A program made the translations under genes and the position numbers. A DNA stretch of 64,000 bases, taken from positions 101,011-165,010 of the forward strand of contig MNCI01036526.1 in NCBI GenBank assembly GCA_015680685.1, written 5' to 3'. The stretch comes from Gnetum montanum (Eukaryota > Streptophyta > Gnetopsida > Gnetales > Gnetaceae). The notes under the pieces are model-generated. The model was not told the DNA's origin, did not search any database, and worked only from the letters and a program-made list of their open reading frames with translations. This document shows positions 21,835 to 34,545 of this stretch, piece after piece (the stretch's first letter is position 1; each line of letters starts with the position of its first letter).

Positions 21835-24570
21835 ATGGCCCTAGAACAAGGTGCAAAGGAGAACCTTTGTAGAGAGTAGCTAAGCATCCAAGAGGTGGTA
21901 ATGGCCAACAAGGTAAACATGTAGAGCATGAGGAGTAGGAAGCCTAATCATTCAACATTCATTAAGAAGCTTCTATCATAGGACAATTGGTCGAAGAAGA
22001 GGCCATAGAACTACCAGCTCTAGTGTAGAAACAATGTCTCACATTGCCTCTTGAATGTCTTGAGGCCATCAAACAAAAGACTAATTAACCATGGTTATTG
22101 TGGAGATGAATTTTGGCTCATTTGTGAAGTTTTCTCTAGAAGTAGTTTGAACGCAACTTCAGGTGTCACCCTTGTGGCCCATTCTTTTAGACAATGGTGA
22201 ATGATACCTTGGTGAGACCCACAAATTCTAGCACAACAAAGATGAAGGCACAACTATAAATATTTGTGGAGTTAATGTCTCTTTCTCAGTCAAATTGTAG
22301 TAGCTCTTAATCTATGAAAAAAAGGGGCTAAAGTAGCCCATTTGTCCACTAGGTTTGATCTTGATACCAAAAAATGATGGCTAAGATGGGCATATAGTAA
22401 AGAAGACAAAACATATAATGAACTGAATCTAGAGGAGAGGACATATTTCAAGATCGGTACATATGATCTCTTCCCAACAAAAGGGCTTATTAGGATCTCA
22501 ACATTTGCAGCTAGGGGAAGTGCTATTGTAATGGAAAAATATGTGACCAATCTTTCTCAATTCTACTTCATCAAAGTTTAGAGATAGTTCAAGGAGAAAA
22601 AGCCAGGAAAACTAATACTTCTATTCCCTTGCCTAATCAAGAAGTTATGAAAATGTGTTAGAATCCTATGGTCTATGAATGATATCCCAAAAAGGCTCAA
22701 AACACCTCCTTCACTGAACTTCTCAAACCTATGGCACTAAGAAAAGATCTTGGTGAAGAGTAAAAAATAGAGAAAGAAGGAAAACTAGAAGTAGAAGTAT
22801 AACATGAGCTTGAACAAAACCTAGAAACACAAGCCCCACCACCACCACCACTATAGAATTATAGGCCCTCAATGAGTCATCTATAGAAAATCATTGAGGC
22901 TATTAGTTGGGGAACTAGAGATCAATCTAATCTCTTTAGAGTAATCAATGATGTCATATAGCCCACTATTTCAGCCAATCCAACAATGGGAGAGATCTTG
23001 TTACAATTAGGAGGAGGATCATAGTGGTCTAGGAAAATCTCTAGAAATGCCACATCCTTTTAAGTGATGATTGAAATTGGAGAAAGTGCCATAGTTTTGG
23101 TAATGCAACATGATGATGCAGCAAGTGCAATAGAAGTGATTATGGATCACATAAAAGAATCATTCAATGTGCATGATGTGACACTAGTAGATCTCACTAG
23201 GGCCAAAGATATACAAATGTTGGCTAGGACTTCGATGACTCTTGTGGTGCATGAGGATGTACTTGATCATTTAATGTAGATAAGGCAAGTGATGACCACC
23301 CTATTTGACATCCCCAATGATGTCACTATGGCATAGTTATACCTCATATCTACCAGAGGAAATTTGATCATGGCTAAAGTTAGGAAAGAACACATAGAAG
23401 TGGAAGTGCAAAGGTTACAATAAGAGATGGCTACCTTGAGATCTAAACAAAGATATTTTTCTTGAATTGTTACACCTAACCAACTATAACAATTCAAGAT
23501 GGAGCTACTAGCCAAGCTGATTGAGGAGAGTGCAGCTACAAAACAAGAAAAGAAGAAAGTAGTCTAGAATGCCTATGTTGTTGATCCATAATCCTACACA
23601 TATAAAAAGGCATTTACCACCATGGAAGAGGAAAATAAGTAGCTCACCACAAAAAACTCAAGGTTGATCATAATTGAAAAGCAAAAGAAAATTCCTAGGG
23701 AGAGTGTCCACTAGTTAAGAGAATAACTAGTGAGGGTCAACTAGGGCATTAATAAATTGGCTAGAGAAACCAAAACCCTTTTAATGGAGGAGGTCTACGC
23801 TATTCAACAAAAGTTTAAAATAGAAACTAGTGTGCAATAGAATGAGGTCAAGAAGCATAAAAAAAATAAAGAAACACTTCTACAACAAGGTAGGCATGTA
23901 TAAGCAAATAAATGAGAAGAAAATACAGATGGTTAAGGATCACATTGGGTCCCTATCAGCATAAAATATTGAATGGTAGCTAATTCTATATAGCTATGTG
24001 TTGGTCTAGCTAGTGGAAGTAAGGAATAAAGATGTGTAGATCAAAGATTTGAAAGAATACATGGTGTTGGCTAACCTCAGATATGCCAATTTTTCCATGT
24101 TAACAATAGGCTGAACTCAAAACAAGCTAGAGAAGTGGGTAGTGACCACCAATGCATCATATGAAAAAGAGTTTGCAAATTGGAAAGATGCTATGCAGAA
24201 GCTTCATGTGGCAAACTCGGAACTGGAGGTGATCAATGCTCATTACCATAGAAAAAGGGATGTTTCCTTAGACCTAGCTAGGAGATTGATAGATTATCAC
24301 AAATTGAGAGAAAAAGCTTGGATCTTTGAGGAAGAACGATGATAGTTTGTGGCCTAGTACATGAAGCCCAATCAAATGTTTCTATAGCTACCATGTCCTT
24401 GGGATGTATCAACACTAGCACACATCGATTTAGTAGCCTAGACAGTACATGATCCATGGATAGAAGAAGAAAATCTATAGGCATTGCTTGATCACTACAA
24501 ATTTCACAAGCCTAAAGAAATAGAGAAGCAACCAATGGAGTAGCCATTGCCTCCAAGAACCACATGAGCT
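21835..24570 (+). pseudogene. ORF2 of element X, coiled-coil protein
   Basis: Starts MALEQGAKENL at 21,835 after GATTATAG. The middle, near 22,440-22,640, reads GTYDLFPTKGLIRISTFAAR and then KEKKPGKLILLFPCLIK, which matches the element at 29,431-34,545 (SFPCLIKNL). From about 23,040 to 24,340 it is rich in Lys, Glu and Leu with heptad-like runs, suggesting a long coiled coil (for example ELEVINAHYHRKRDVSLDLA near 24,207). The end, near 24,340-24,570, has LPCPWDVSTLAHIDLVA and HDPWIEEENL, shared with both relatives. The position before the 3' LTR is that of the Athila env-like ORF, and the 22.4-22.7 kb part may belong to the 'putative plant transposon protein' family (inference). Dozens of stops. 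Confidence 0.6.
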
Positions 24571-24755
24571 TCCTAGTTTTTGTCTTGTAATATTGTGTCT
24601 CATTTTTGTACTACACAACTACAACATGTAAGAGTCAATTATTTTGTTTATTGTTTAAGTTAGTCAATAATTCCATACCTTTCCAATATCTTGTATAGAA
24701 CTTGTTCCTCATTTTGTTCGACTTGAGCATGAGTTTTCATTCAGTCATGAGGGTA
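24571..24755 (+). other. 3' noncoding end and polypurine tract of X
   Basis: Tail homologous to 19,800-19,965, ending TCATGAGGGTA before the LTR. The purine tract has decayed compared with the relative. Confidence 0.55.
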
Positions 24756-25637
24756 TGATGAGTCATGAATCTATTGGCCCAATATCAAATATCTAATATT
24801 AGAGCCCCAATATCAAAGACTTGATATTGAAGCCCAAGAACTAATGTTAGATATCAAATATCATCTCCTCCATGTTAACCTATAAATACAACACTTGGAT
24901 GCATGGTTTGAATGACAATAGAAAGAAGATAGTTTTAGTTCTTATTTTTTAATAGTCTTTCTTGGATTTCTATTATTTCTAGTGCATGCCCGTAGTGTGA
25001 TGTTTGTAATTATATGGCACCTTTGTTCGAGTGGGGCATACTTGGACATGTTACATGACTAGAAATAAAGATCAAGATTACTTCCATCATTGCCACATTC
25101 ACTTAGATTTATTATTGCTTTAATTATTTAATTATTTACTATTATCTTTAGTTAATGTTTCCATTTATTGCTATTTACTATTTCTATTATTAAGCAAAAT
25201 GTGTACACCTTAATCATGAGCTTTTAAGTGTAAGTACTTGATAATCCAGTAGTGTATCATTTGGCACACTCAGTGACATACGCTTGGTAATCCTAGAAGT
25301 AGTCTCATGAAGTCCAATACATATATAGATGATTAAGAGTGGATACCCATCACACATAGGCTAGTTAGATTTCACTTTCCATTATTCAGTAGCTTAATTA
25401 ATTCATCTCTTTATCATCATTAGGAGTGGCATAGGATTAGACAACATCATATGCCTGACTTTGGACTAAACCATACATGACAAAGCTACCACTAGTCCAA
25501 GTGGGAAGATAGCGAACTATGATCAAAGCATAACGATCTAGATGCCATACCTAGTCCCATCAACAGAATTCAACCGAATTGTGCGTGAATGCTTATGATT
25601 CGTATGGTTAGGTGTAGGGGTACCTCGCTGCTCATCA
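24756..25637 (+). mobile_element. Athila-like LTR joining element X and the following element
   Basis: TGATGAGTCATG...GCTCATCA, 882 bp, with TATAAATA at 24,881. It follows X's internal 3' end and is followed within 115 bp by another gag start. No primer site remains after it, but the next bases align with those just past the primer site of the element at 15,328. Confidence 0.75.
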
Positions 25638-25751
25638 TTGAGTAACTAATTTTACAAAGTTCATTGTAGTAAGAACTACAAGTTAATTTTTCCTAACCTT
25701 TAACAATTCTAATAGAACACATAGTAAACTAATCAGGCATCTTAACTAAAC

Positions 25752-28300
25752 ATGGCTTCAACAATAGATACAAAACCACCTACCAAAGAGATAAAGAAAG
25801 GTTTTAATAACATAGATAAGGACAATGAATGAGGTATGCCAATGTAATCTAGAATCTCTTATGCTCATACTAATCTCTACTATCCTAATTTTACTTTCAT
25901 CTTTCATCAAGATGTACAAATAAGGTGGAGAGACATACAAGACAATATTGTTTTACCTCTAGAATGTGCAATGTCCATCATGCTTCAAACAGCTCTTAGG
26001 GGGATGAATTTGAGTGATGCACAAGGGTACCATATGACCAAACACATGACAAGGTCCTATCAACCCATAGAGGAGTAGATGAAGAGAGATGCTATAATAG
26101 AGATTAGACATGCCCATAGCAAAGGGAAGTAGATTAACTCCCTTGTGGTCGTAAAAGAACTAGATGGTAATGCATTCATAATACAAAAACTTTAGTAGGA
26201 TCATGAAGATAACTCTCAAATGTCCATTATTAGATAAGATGAACCTATTAAGGCACAACTAGATTCCATTGTAGCCGAGATACACAGAAGGGAAGCTAAA
26301 GACTCTAAGTATAAATAGGACTTAAGGAAAAGAGTTTTTGCTAGATACCATAAAGAAGAACATTAGAGTCATCAAAGGAGGACTAGATGACATTGTTCTC
26401 CTACATCTTCATCCTCATCCTCATGATCATCGATGGACTTTGATAGAAGGGGACATAGGTACAGAGACCATGATAGGGAAAGGCATCAAACTCATGATCA
26501 TGATAACTATCACCAAAGGTACTATGATGAAGAATATGAAGAGGACGAATTGAGTAGAAATAGGGATAGGCATGAGAGAAAAGAGAGAGATGAACATTGA
26601 AGGGGATAATTCTACACTAGAGCTAATGAACCGTATGAATGTGAAGAGCCCCTACTAGAAACCTAAAGTATGATCAACATACATGAAACTATTTATATCT
26701 GAACCAATCATATAAGGAATAGTCACATCAAGTAGCTTGACATGAATAACATGCCTAGATTTGAAGGTGTGTACAACGTAGATCCTCAACATCACCTTCA
26801 AGCATTACATGATGCCTACATATTACAAAACATCGAAAGTGATTAGTAGAAATTGAATTTGTTCCTAAGGATACTTGTGAAAGAATTTGAAAGTTGGTAT
26901 AGATTGTTGGAACTAGAATGAATAAGAAGATGGAGTACCATGTTGGAACTTTTTAATGATAAATATCAAACTTATTCATAGGTGTCCAATCTTTAAAAAC
27001 AAATCCAACGATGGAAGTAGGGGACTCACAAATCCCTTGATGTGGCAATAGACTGATACTATTCACTATTGCATAGCTGACCATACCATGGATTTTCTTA
27101 ATAAGAGTAACTACAACACATTGTCGATGGGCTTAAAGACAAGACCAGAGAGGCCCTTGGGGTTTATGCCTAGGGTCAATTCTCTGAAATGTCTATCCAT
27201 TAGATACAAAGATTAATTGATTAAGTGGTAAAGGAGCAATCTAAATTGAGGAAAAAAGAATTAGCAAAGGAATACAATAGAGATCCATCCATATAGAAAA
27301 GGGATGCAAGAGTCTGTGATCCACAAGAAGAAGAAACCTTGAGCTAGGTGATTCAAAAGAAAACCCTACCTATCCAAAAATCTATCACAAACATAGTAGC
27401 TAAGGTAGAAAAGATGTGGGATTCAATTGATAAGAATTTTGCAACAACCTTAGAGATTGTGGAGGAATGAATTGAGAAGCCTTTAGTAAAGGCAAAGATA
27501 AGAAGAAGAAGAGAGATGTCAGATGAAAAAGGAAAAGTGGCCTTAGTGGTTGAATGTTCAGAAACAATCTCTGAAGATGAGGAAGGGTGTGTTGTATGCC
27601 AATATGAACATCCTAAGAGATGTTATCATGTAATGACATACTTACAAGAAATAGGGGCATGTGCACTTAACCAAAATTTATCAAGAAACAAATGCCCAAA
27701 TGGCTACCTTATCCTCAAGGTTACTATAGGTAAGCCTTCCAACCCACTTACTATCCTAGTGGAGCATATCCACAATTGCAAAAGTAGTATCATTAGTAGT
27801 GGAAATAACCTCAGTTGTGGGTCATGCCACCACCATATCAACGATACCCATATTAGTAACCAAACCCATATGGATACTATGTGCAATGTCCAATCTCTCC
27901 AAAAATATAGTCATTGAAGCTTCACAATATTATCCAATTGAATACCATTGAATGATATCACCAAGGATAGATTCAAACTCATACACACATTCATAAGTGG
28001 TTAATTTCTCAAATCAACATCCCAATCCTTCACTAGTAGTGCCACCTCTTTTAATGTAGGGGTAACTACAATCTCAACTATAATAGAAAAGTGAAACTAG
28101 GGTGGTTAATATGCATGAGGAAGTGATTACACATGAACCACAATTGAGGAAATGACTATTCTTCCAAATGAGTGCATAGAAGGTGTGACAAATGGGAAAC
28201 ACATCTACTTCCACTTCATTCACAACCAATCCTCCTCAAAACAACAAGCTTCCAATGTTGTCAACTACAAACATGATGAATATCATGCTAATGTAAACCA
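25752..28300 (+). pseudogene. Gag of pol-bearing Athila-like element
   Basis: ATG 25,752 begins MASTIDTKPPTKEIKKG. The early block NFTFIFHQDVQIRWRDI (near 25,885) recurs in the element at 29,431 (NFTFVLHQDDQMKWRDM). An Arg/Asp/His-rich tract lies at 26,420-26,600. The gag domain at about 26,745-27,210 contains PQHHLQALHDAYIL, STMLELFNDKYQTYS and HIVDGLKDKTREALGVYA. A zinc-knuckle-like CVVCQYEHPKRC is near 27,590, followed by a Pro/Tyr/Ser-rich tail to about 28,100. Stops and frame changes throughout. Confidence 0.72.
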
Positions 28301-29430
28301 TCACCCACTAGATTAAGGTAGGAGCACTTTCCTAGAAATGAATAGATCCAAGAAGTTCCTGGGTGTACCTCCAAGTAGCAAGGCAAAAACCATCAAAGGA
28401 TCTACTAGATTTTGGATTAGAAGTGAGCCTAATCTCTCAAGATATGTACAAGGCCTAGAATCTACCTCCATTAAAGAAGAGTAGCATACAACTAGAGCTT
28501 GTACACCAGTCTATCATAGTTTCATTTAGACAAGTGGATGATGTGATCATCACCATCAATGGTTGGTCCTATCTAGTAGATTTTCTAGTTATTCATGTGG
28601 GTAAGAATAGGGAAGAATTCCCAATCATAATGTGAAGATCTTGGCTTAGCACTATTGATGCTAAGCTTGGTATTTGAGATTTGTCCTTGAAAATCTCCAA
28701 GCAAAATCAAGTTAGCATCATTTAAATATGTAGAGTTCCATGTATCACATACAATAATAATAGGTGTAGTTGTGTGTAGAAGATATGGAAAATTACACAA
28801 GAAGAGACTATAGCATGTAATAAATGTGTAGAAGAAATGTGTGTGTAGAAGTGATTTTATGTGATAGGAACCCAATAAGAAGGCACCCAATGATTGGTTA
28901 CAAATTTAGAAATAAAATCAAATTAATACATGGAACCAACTGATCAGACATTAAGTGTCTACATAGAAGAAATTGATAGACTAGAGTACTTAAGGAAAAG
29001 GAATCCCTATTCATGAGAATGTCAAGAAGAAGAAACATATTGGGGATAATTAGAGATTCCATATATTGTAAAGCCAGAGTCATTAGAAATGAAGCCCTAA
29101 CCAGCAACATTACAGTATGCTTTCTTAAACAACAAAAAATATGTAATAATAAATGCCAATTTGAATTAAGATAAAAAAATAAGTAATTAAAAGTCGTTAA
29201 CAAGTGGCCATTAATGTTCACGTGGTCTTATGATGAGTTCATAGGTATTGATCCAATAACTTGTCAACATTGGATATATAATAATCTAGTGGTGAAACCA
29301 TGATGCTAGCCTCAAAGAAGGCTCAATCCCAAATTGAAAGAAGTAGTCAAGTAGGAGTTGAAGAAATTACTAAAGGCAAGATTCATCTATCCTATCATAG
29401 ATAGTGAATGGATTAATCCTTTAGTAATAG
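28301..29430 (+). pseudogene. Protease and N-terminal RT of Athila-like pol
   Basis: Protease segments are seen near 28,560-28,690: SYLVDFLVIHVGKNREEFPI and the following RSWLSTIDAKLGI, typical of the second half of Athila proteases. RT begins near 29,310 with the Athila signature LNPKLKEVVK and continues ARFIYPIIDSEWINPLVIV up to 29,430, where a 5.1-kb element interrupts it. The frame continues at 34,546. Many stops. Confidence 0.75.
29426..29430. other. Left target site duplication (AATAG)
   Basis: Matches AATAT at 34,546-34,550 with one change. The two sides join within one RT frame. Confidence 0.65.
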
Positions 29431-30264
29431 TGATGAGTCACATTATTGGGCTACATTAATGGGATGCCATCAATGTAGGGTTTGACCCATTAACATCTAT
29501 TCATTGAGAGGGCATCCTATTTGGCCTATAAATGTGTGCCTACCCACTACATTTGTGGCATAATTTTTCATAGTTGTAGTGATGATCTTACATTTTTTTA
29601 CTTGAAAGTTAGAATATTTTTTGAGTGCCCATAGTAGGAGTCAAAGAGTATATGGATCTTTATTCGAGCACTATTGTACTTGAGCACTTCAGTATGGATA
29701 TTAATAAAGATGAGCTTTTCTAATAAACCTTGTAGCACTTGGATTAGATTTATTATTTACTTATGCATTTAATATTTAAGTATTTTACTTTGATGTTTTT
29801 AAGTAATTAATTAACTAATAGCAGTTAAATAGCAAAACATAAGTACGACCACTTCAAGCATTTGTCTAATGCTTCATAATCCTAGTAATGCTTAACATTT
29901 GGTAACCCAATAGCACTATATGTGTTCATGATGTGTACAAAAAGGAGGAATAGATGCTTATGTTAGGATTAGTTAAGTGATAGTTAGATATTAGATTAGT
30001 TAAATATTAGATTACTTTATTATTTATTCTTAGGCGACTTAGAACATAAAAGAGAAAATGATAAAAAATCATACATCTCAATTACACTTAACCATATCCT
30101 TGAACTTCACAAGTGAAATTGGGAAGACAATGATTGTAATAGTTAGATTCACCTCCTAGAACCTAGTGTACTTAGAGAACTAAAGTCTATGGAATTCAAC
30201 TAGATTACTAAGTGAACATTAGTGATTTTTATGGTTGGGTGTAGGGTATACTCATCACTCATCA
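29431..30264 (+). mobile_element. 5' LTR of nested element
   Basis: TGATGAGTCACATT...CACTCATCA, 834 bp. Aligns along its length with 33,720-34,545, including the shared ATAAATGTGTGCCTAC and AGTCAAAGAGTATA segments. Confidence 0.85.
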
Positions 30265-30283
30265 TTGGTGTCATTACTAGGGA
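30265..30283 (+). other. Primer binding site, tRNA-Asp-like
   Basis: TTGGTGTCATTACTAGGGA directly after the LTR, a decayed form of the Athila tRNA-Asp site. Confidence 0.7.
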
Positions 30284-30417
30284 CTTTAGATTAATACATG
30301 CACTATCTAAGACTCAGTGAAAATTATTCAACATTGTTGGATCAAACCTTAAAGTCATAATTATTCTAACTAATAACAATTTTAAAAAGTACATTGGTTT
30401 TTCTTTTAATGCAAAAT

Positions 30418-30905
30418 GTCTTCTTCTCATAAAGATGATTCTCTACCAAAATTCAAGCATACATCCAATCAATAGAATGAACAATCAAATCAACCAGTGC
30501 CCCAACAATGTCAAGTGTTATATACTCATCCCAATGAGTGTGTTCCTAACTTCACCTTTGTCCTACATCAAGATGACCAAATGAAATGGAGGGATATGAA
30601 GGGCAACATTGTATTGTCACTTGATTAATCATTTCCTATGATGCTCCAACAAACTCTTATGAGGTTGGGCATGTAGGGGCTCCATGCTAAGTGCACTATG
30701 TAGGATCAAGACTCTAGGGATTATCATACCACTAAAGCATAATACAAAATCAGTCAAAAATGAGAGAATAACTATGAAGCTACAGAGGGGAAACAATTCA
30801 ACAATCCTTTGTTCTTATTGGATCAAAAGGATAGTGACGATCCCTTCTCTGGGGATTCTCATTTCACTGACTCTACTACCTCAAGTAGATCACAAACAAT
30901 GAGGT
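30418..30905 (+). pseudogene. Gag N-terminal fragment
   Basis: Starts MSSSHKDDSLPKFKHT at 30,418 and contains NFTFVLHQDDQMKWRDM near 30,550, as in the gag at 25,752. It runs into unrelated sequence after about 160 codons; the conserved gag domain and zinc-knuckle segment are not present. Confidence 0.6.
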
Positions 30906-30915
30906 CCAGAAATAT

Positions 30916-33500
30916 GTGCTTCAAGTGTTAAAACTTGGATCCTTTTGGATTTTTCACCCCCAAAATTCAAAGCTTACTCACAAACCTCTTCCATGTGGCC
31001 CATCATCAATTCCAATTGGGAGTGGTACATGGGAGAGATACATTATTTTTGGAATAATTGGTAGGCTAGCTCAATGGTCAAAATTAAAGACATTTCAGTG
31101 TCCTACTCATTGAAAGAAGTTTTAAAGGCCCTTTTGTCACCAAAAACTTGGGCCAATCTTGCTAAGATTCCAATGTAGGTAGATCTTGGTGTCAAGAAAG
31201 AATGGATGCAATGGTGCTATGGAGTAGACTGGAAGAAGTTTGGTGCACTTACCAAAACAAAGCATGAAAACTTTAGGATTGTGGCCTTTCACCTAAATCC
31301 AATGGTGAGGCTAAGCAAAATCATAGATTTCTCCACCAATGCATGTGGTGCTCTTAGCAGTATATTCTTGATCAATCTTCCACAGTTGATCTATCTTAGG
31401 ATAGAGAAGCACTTTAAGAAAAATGAACATGTAGGGAAGGAACTCTCTTTTCCATGCCTCATCAAAAACCTGTGCAATAGGGAAGGCATAGTATGCTATA
31501 CACATATAGCTATCTGTTAAGCTCCAACCACCTCCTAGGTTAAAATAATGAAGGACAAGGTACCTGCCAAAGTTATTCAAGAATAAGAGCAACAACAACC
31601 ACCTTTACCACCCACTCATGAAATAATGTTGGAGGCTTTTGATACCATTGAGTGCATGCACAAACTCCAAGAGTAACTCTTATAATAGCAATAGGAACAA
31701 GGAGGAACAAGTAGTGGTGAGCCATCTATGTATAGATCAACAATGATACACCTCAACGAAGTGGCTCGAATCGTAAGTTAAATGGAACGTGCAGGCCAAT
31801 TTTCTCTACCCAAAGAATGCAAGTACCCACAAGATCAAATCTTAGTGCCCAAGAGATAATAGTATCTCTCTCACAACAATAGTAATTCCTAGACATCTCT
31901 AGTAATTTCACTACCTTTTTTGTGAATTTGGAGGAGGGTGAGGAGGGCAACCATCTTAGTGATGTAGCACAATGGGAAGGAGACAATGCTTGAAGTAGTT
32001 GTTGATAGAATTACCAAAGTGTTGAATGCACCTATAGAATTTCTACTAGATGTTTCTACACTAAGAGATGTACAAACATCCATAATAACCATTAGTGGTA
32101 GATTAAGTATAGCTTAGCATGAGGAATTTCTGGATTGATTGGTGGAAACCAGACAACCAATTCTAGATGTCTTTGATCTTCTAGATACCATAACTATAAC
32201 CTAATCAGAGTTTCTTGAGGTAAGGGTAAAATTCATTATCCTTGAATGGAAACTTAAAATAGTTACATCACAAAACCAACACTTGGCTGCAAAAGTTGCC
32301 AATTTAAGAATCTACCATGCTAATATTGCATTACTTAACCCAACACTAACACATGATGAAGATTTTCAACAGCTTTTGAAAAGACTCAAAGAGGTTAAGG
32401 ATGTCAAGGAGTTGGTAGTCTTTGACTAGTCCTTGGCCAATGCCACAACATGCAACATCTAGAAGGACTTGGTCCAAACTCATTATGAGAATGAGATCTT
32501 GACCACATAGAATCATCATCTATAGAATGTTGATGTGCAAAAGTAGTAGATGAAAGATTTTATCCATTAACAGTAAGAGCACTTAGCCAAGGTGAATAAT
32601 AAATTGAGAAGATTGGTAGTAGAACATAGAAACCTCTCCATGGAGGAAGTTTATGCCCTTTGCCAAAAATTTGTAATAAAGATAGCTACATGGAAGAACA
32701 AGGCTATCAAATTTAAGAGAGTTATGCACCATTATAGAGATTAGTTTGGTCTATAGAAAGAAGTTAATGAGAAGAAAATTCAATTGGTGAAGGTAAAATT
32801 AAATGAGGCCCTCTAGTAGCTCCAATAAGGAGGTGATGTTTGGCAACCTATATTTGATGGGCTGAATGCATACAAAAAGGTAGAAATCCACATGAAGGAG
32901 CTATAGATTGAGGAGGTGAATGAATACATGGAGCTTGCCAATCTCCAATATGCAAACCTAGTGATATTGACTGCTAGAAGGTTGTGGTTCAAATTGGAGA
33001 AAAACGTGGCTAGCTCATACCTATTGTATGAGGTAGAGCTTAAGAACTATAAAGAGACCAAGCAGAAGTTAGAGATTGCAAATGTAGAACTCAAGGTTCT
33101 TGGGGCAAATTTCACTGATAAAAGATCAACTACTATGAACCTAGCCAAAAGGATGAATGATTACTAGGGGCTATAGAATGCACTCATAGCATTCAAAATT
33201 GAACATAAATAGTTCATTGAATGGTTCATGAGTGTGAAGGAGCTATTTTTTACAATGCCATTTCCAAGGGATATTCCCATTCTAGCCCACATTGGTGATG
33301 CAGTGTGGACTGTGAATGAGCTATAGAGTAAGGAGGAGAAGATGAAAGAACAATTAGACACCTCATCTTCAATCAAAAGTTACAACCACTATAGGACAAC
33401 CACAATAGCCACCTCAATCACCACATGCTCCTGAAGTAGTACAAGATCCTTCAAAACCTTAGTAACGTCCACTACCTTGGACCATTTAAAATTCTTCACC
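30916..33500 (+). pseudogene. ORF2 (env-position coiled-coil protein)
   Basis: Best open part 31,206-31,520: WKKFGALTKTKHENFRIVAF, then RIEKHFKKNEHVGKELSFPC and LIKNLCNREG. The latter matches X near 22,590. From about 32,200 to 33,170 it is rich in Lys, Glu and Leu, consistent with a coiled coil (ELKVLGANFTDKRSTTMNLA near 33,090). The C-terminal signature MPFPRDIPILAHIGDAVWTV near 33,255 matches that of X (24,390) and the deleted copy near 19,600. I infer the Athila env-like position and a possible 'putative plant transposon protein' core; no signal peptide or transmembrane segment can be claimed. Confidence 0.6.
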
Positions 33501-33719
33501 ATCATCATGCCATTCAAGGAGTTTTGTTTGTTAATTTTGTTCTAGTGTTCAATTTTGTTATCCTAAACACCAAAATTTGTAATGATTGTAAAATTGTACA
33601 CCTAGGAACTTATTTGTTTTTTTTGTTTGTTTTGTTTATCTGTAGTCAATGAATAATTCCATACCTTTCCAAATTTTGTAAAGAACTTGAGGATGAGTTT
33701 TCATTCAATCATGGGGTTA

Positions 33720-34545
33720 TGATGAGTTACATTGTTTGGCCATGTTAATGCATGGTTTGACTGATTGATGTGTACCTATCAATGGAGCACCCTATTTCAC
33801 TTATAAATGTGTGCCTACTTATCACATTTATGGCAAAATGTTTCATAGTTATAGTGAAACTTTTGTAATTTTTCCACTTAAAAGTTAAAATATTTTTTGA
33901 GTACCCACAATAGGAGTCAAAGAGTATACAGATCTTTGTTTGAACACTATTGTACTAAGCACTTCAATATAGATGCTAATAAAGATAAGCTTTTTTGATA
34001 AACCTTGTATCACTTGGATTAGATTAATTGTTTACTTATGCATTTAATATTCAAGGAATTTACTTTAATGTTTTTAAGTAATTCAGTGATTAATTAACTG
34101 ATAGTGATTAAATAGCAAACATAAGTATGACCACTTTGAGCATACATCTAATGCTTGGTAATCCTAGTAACACTTAACTTTTGGTAACCCAGTAGTGCTA
34201 TATGTGTTTAGGATATGTACAACAAGTGGGAATGGATGCTTATGCTAGGATTAGTTAAGTGATAGCTAGTTATTAGATTAATTAAACATTCAATTACTTT
34301 ATTCTTTATTCTTAGGCAAATTAGAACATAAAAGAGAAAATGATAAAAATCATATGCCTCAGTTACAGTTAACCATATCCTTGAACTTCACAAGTGAAAT
34401 TAGGAAGACAATGATTGCAATGGTTAGTTTCACCTCTTAGAACCTAGTGTACTTAGAGAACTAAAGTCTATGGAATTTGACCAGATCACTAAGTAAACAC
34501 TAGTGATTCATATGGTTGGGCATAGGATATACTCACCACTCATCA
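33720..34545 (+). mobile_element. 3' LTR of nested element
   Basis: TGATGAGTTACATT...CACTCATCA, partner of 29,431-30,264. Preceded by CAATCATGGGGTTA, a worn polypurine tract. Confidence 0.85.

Larger units (their letters stand above)
12984..25637 (+). mobile_element. Athila-like element X, 5' truncated, interrupted
   Basis: After removing the nested element at 15,328-20,863, X shows the second half of a gag (12,999-14,140), about 1.2 kb without genes, a piece after the insertion, a coiled-coil ORF2 (21,835-24,570) and a terminal LTR (24,756-25,637). Its order and sequence follow the nested relative closely. There is no pol between gag and ORF2. Its 5' part is missing because element A ends in the middle of its gag. 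Confidence 0.7.
29431..34545 (+). mobile_element. Athila-like element without pol, nested in an RT gene (5.1 kb)
   Basis: Two LTRs (29,431-30,264 and 33,720-34,545), a tRNA-Asp-like primer site, a short gag piece, a long ORF2 and a polypurine remnant. No RT, RNase H or integrase, and the gag core domain is absent as well. It splits the RT of the surrounding pol-bearing element. Confidence 0.85.

Noticed and set aside
28585-29221. Two minus-strand frames of about 100 codons
   Set aside because: They lie opposite protease and RT remnants of the Athila-like pol and have no similarity to relatives.
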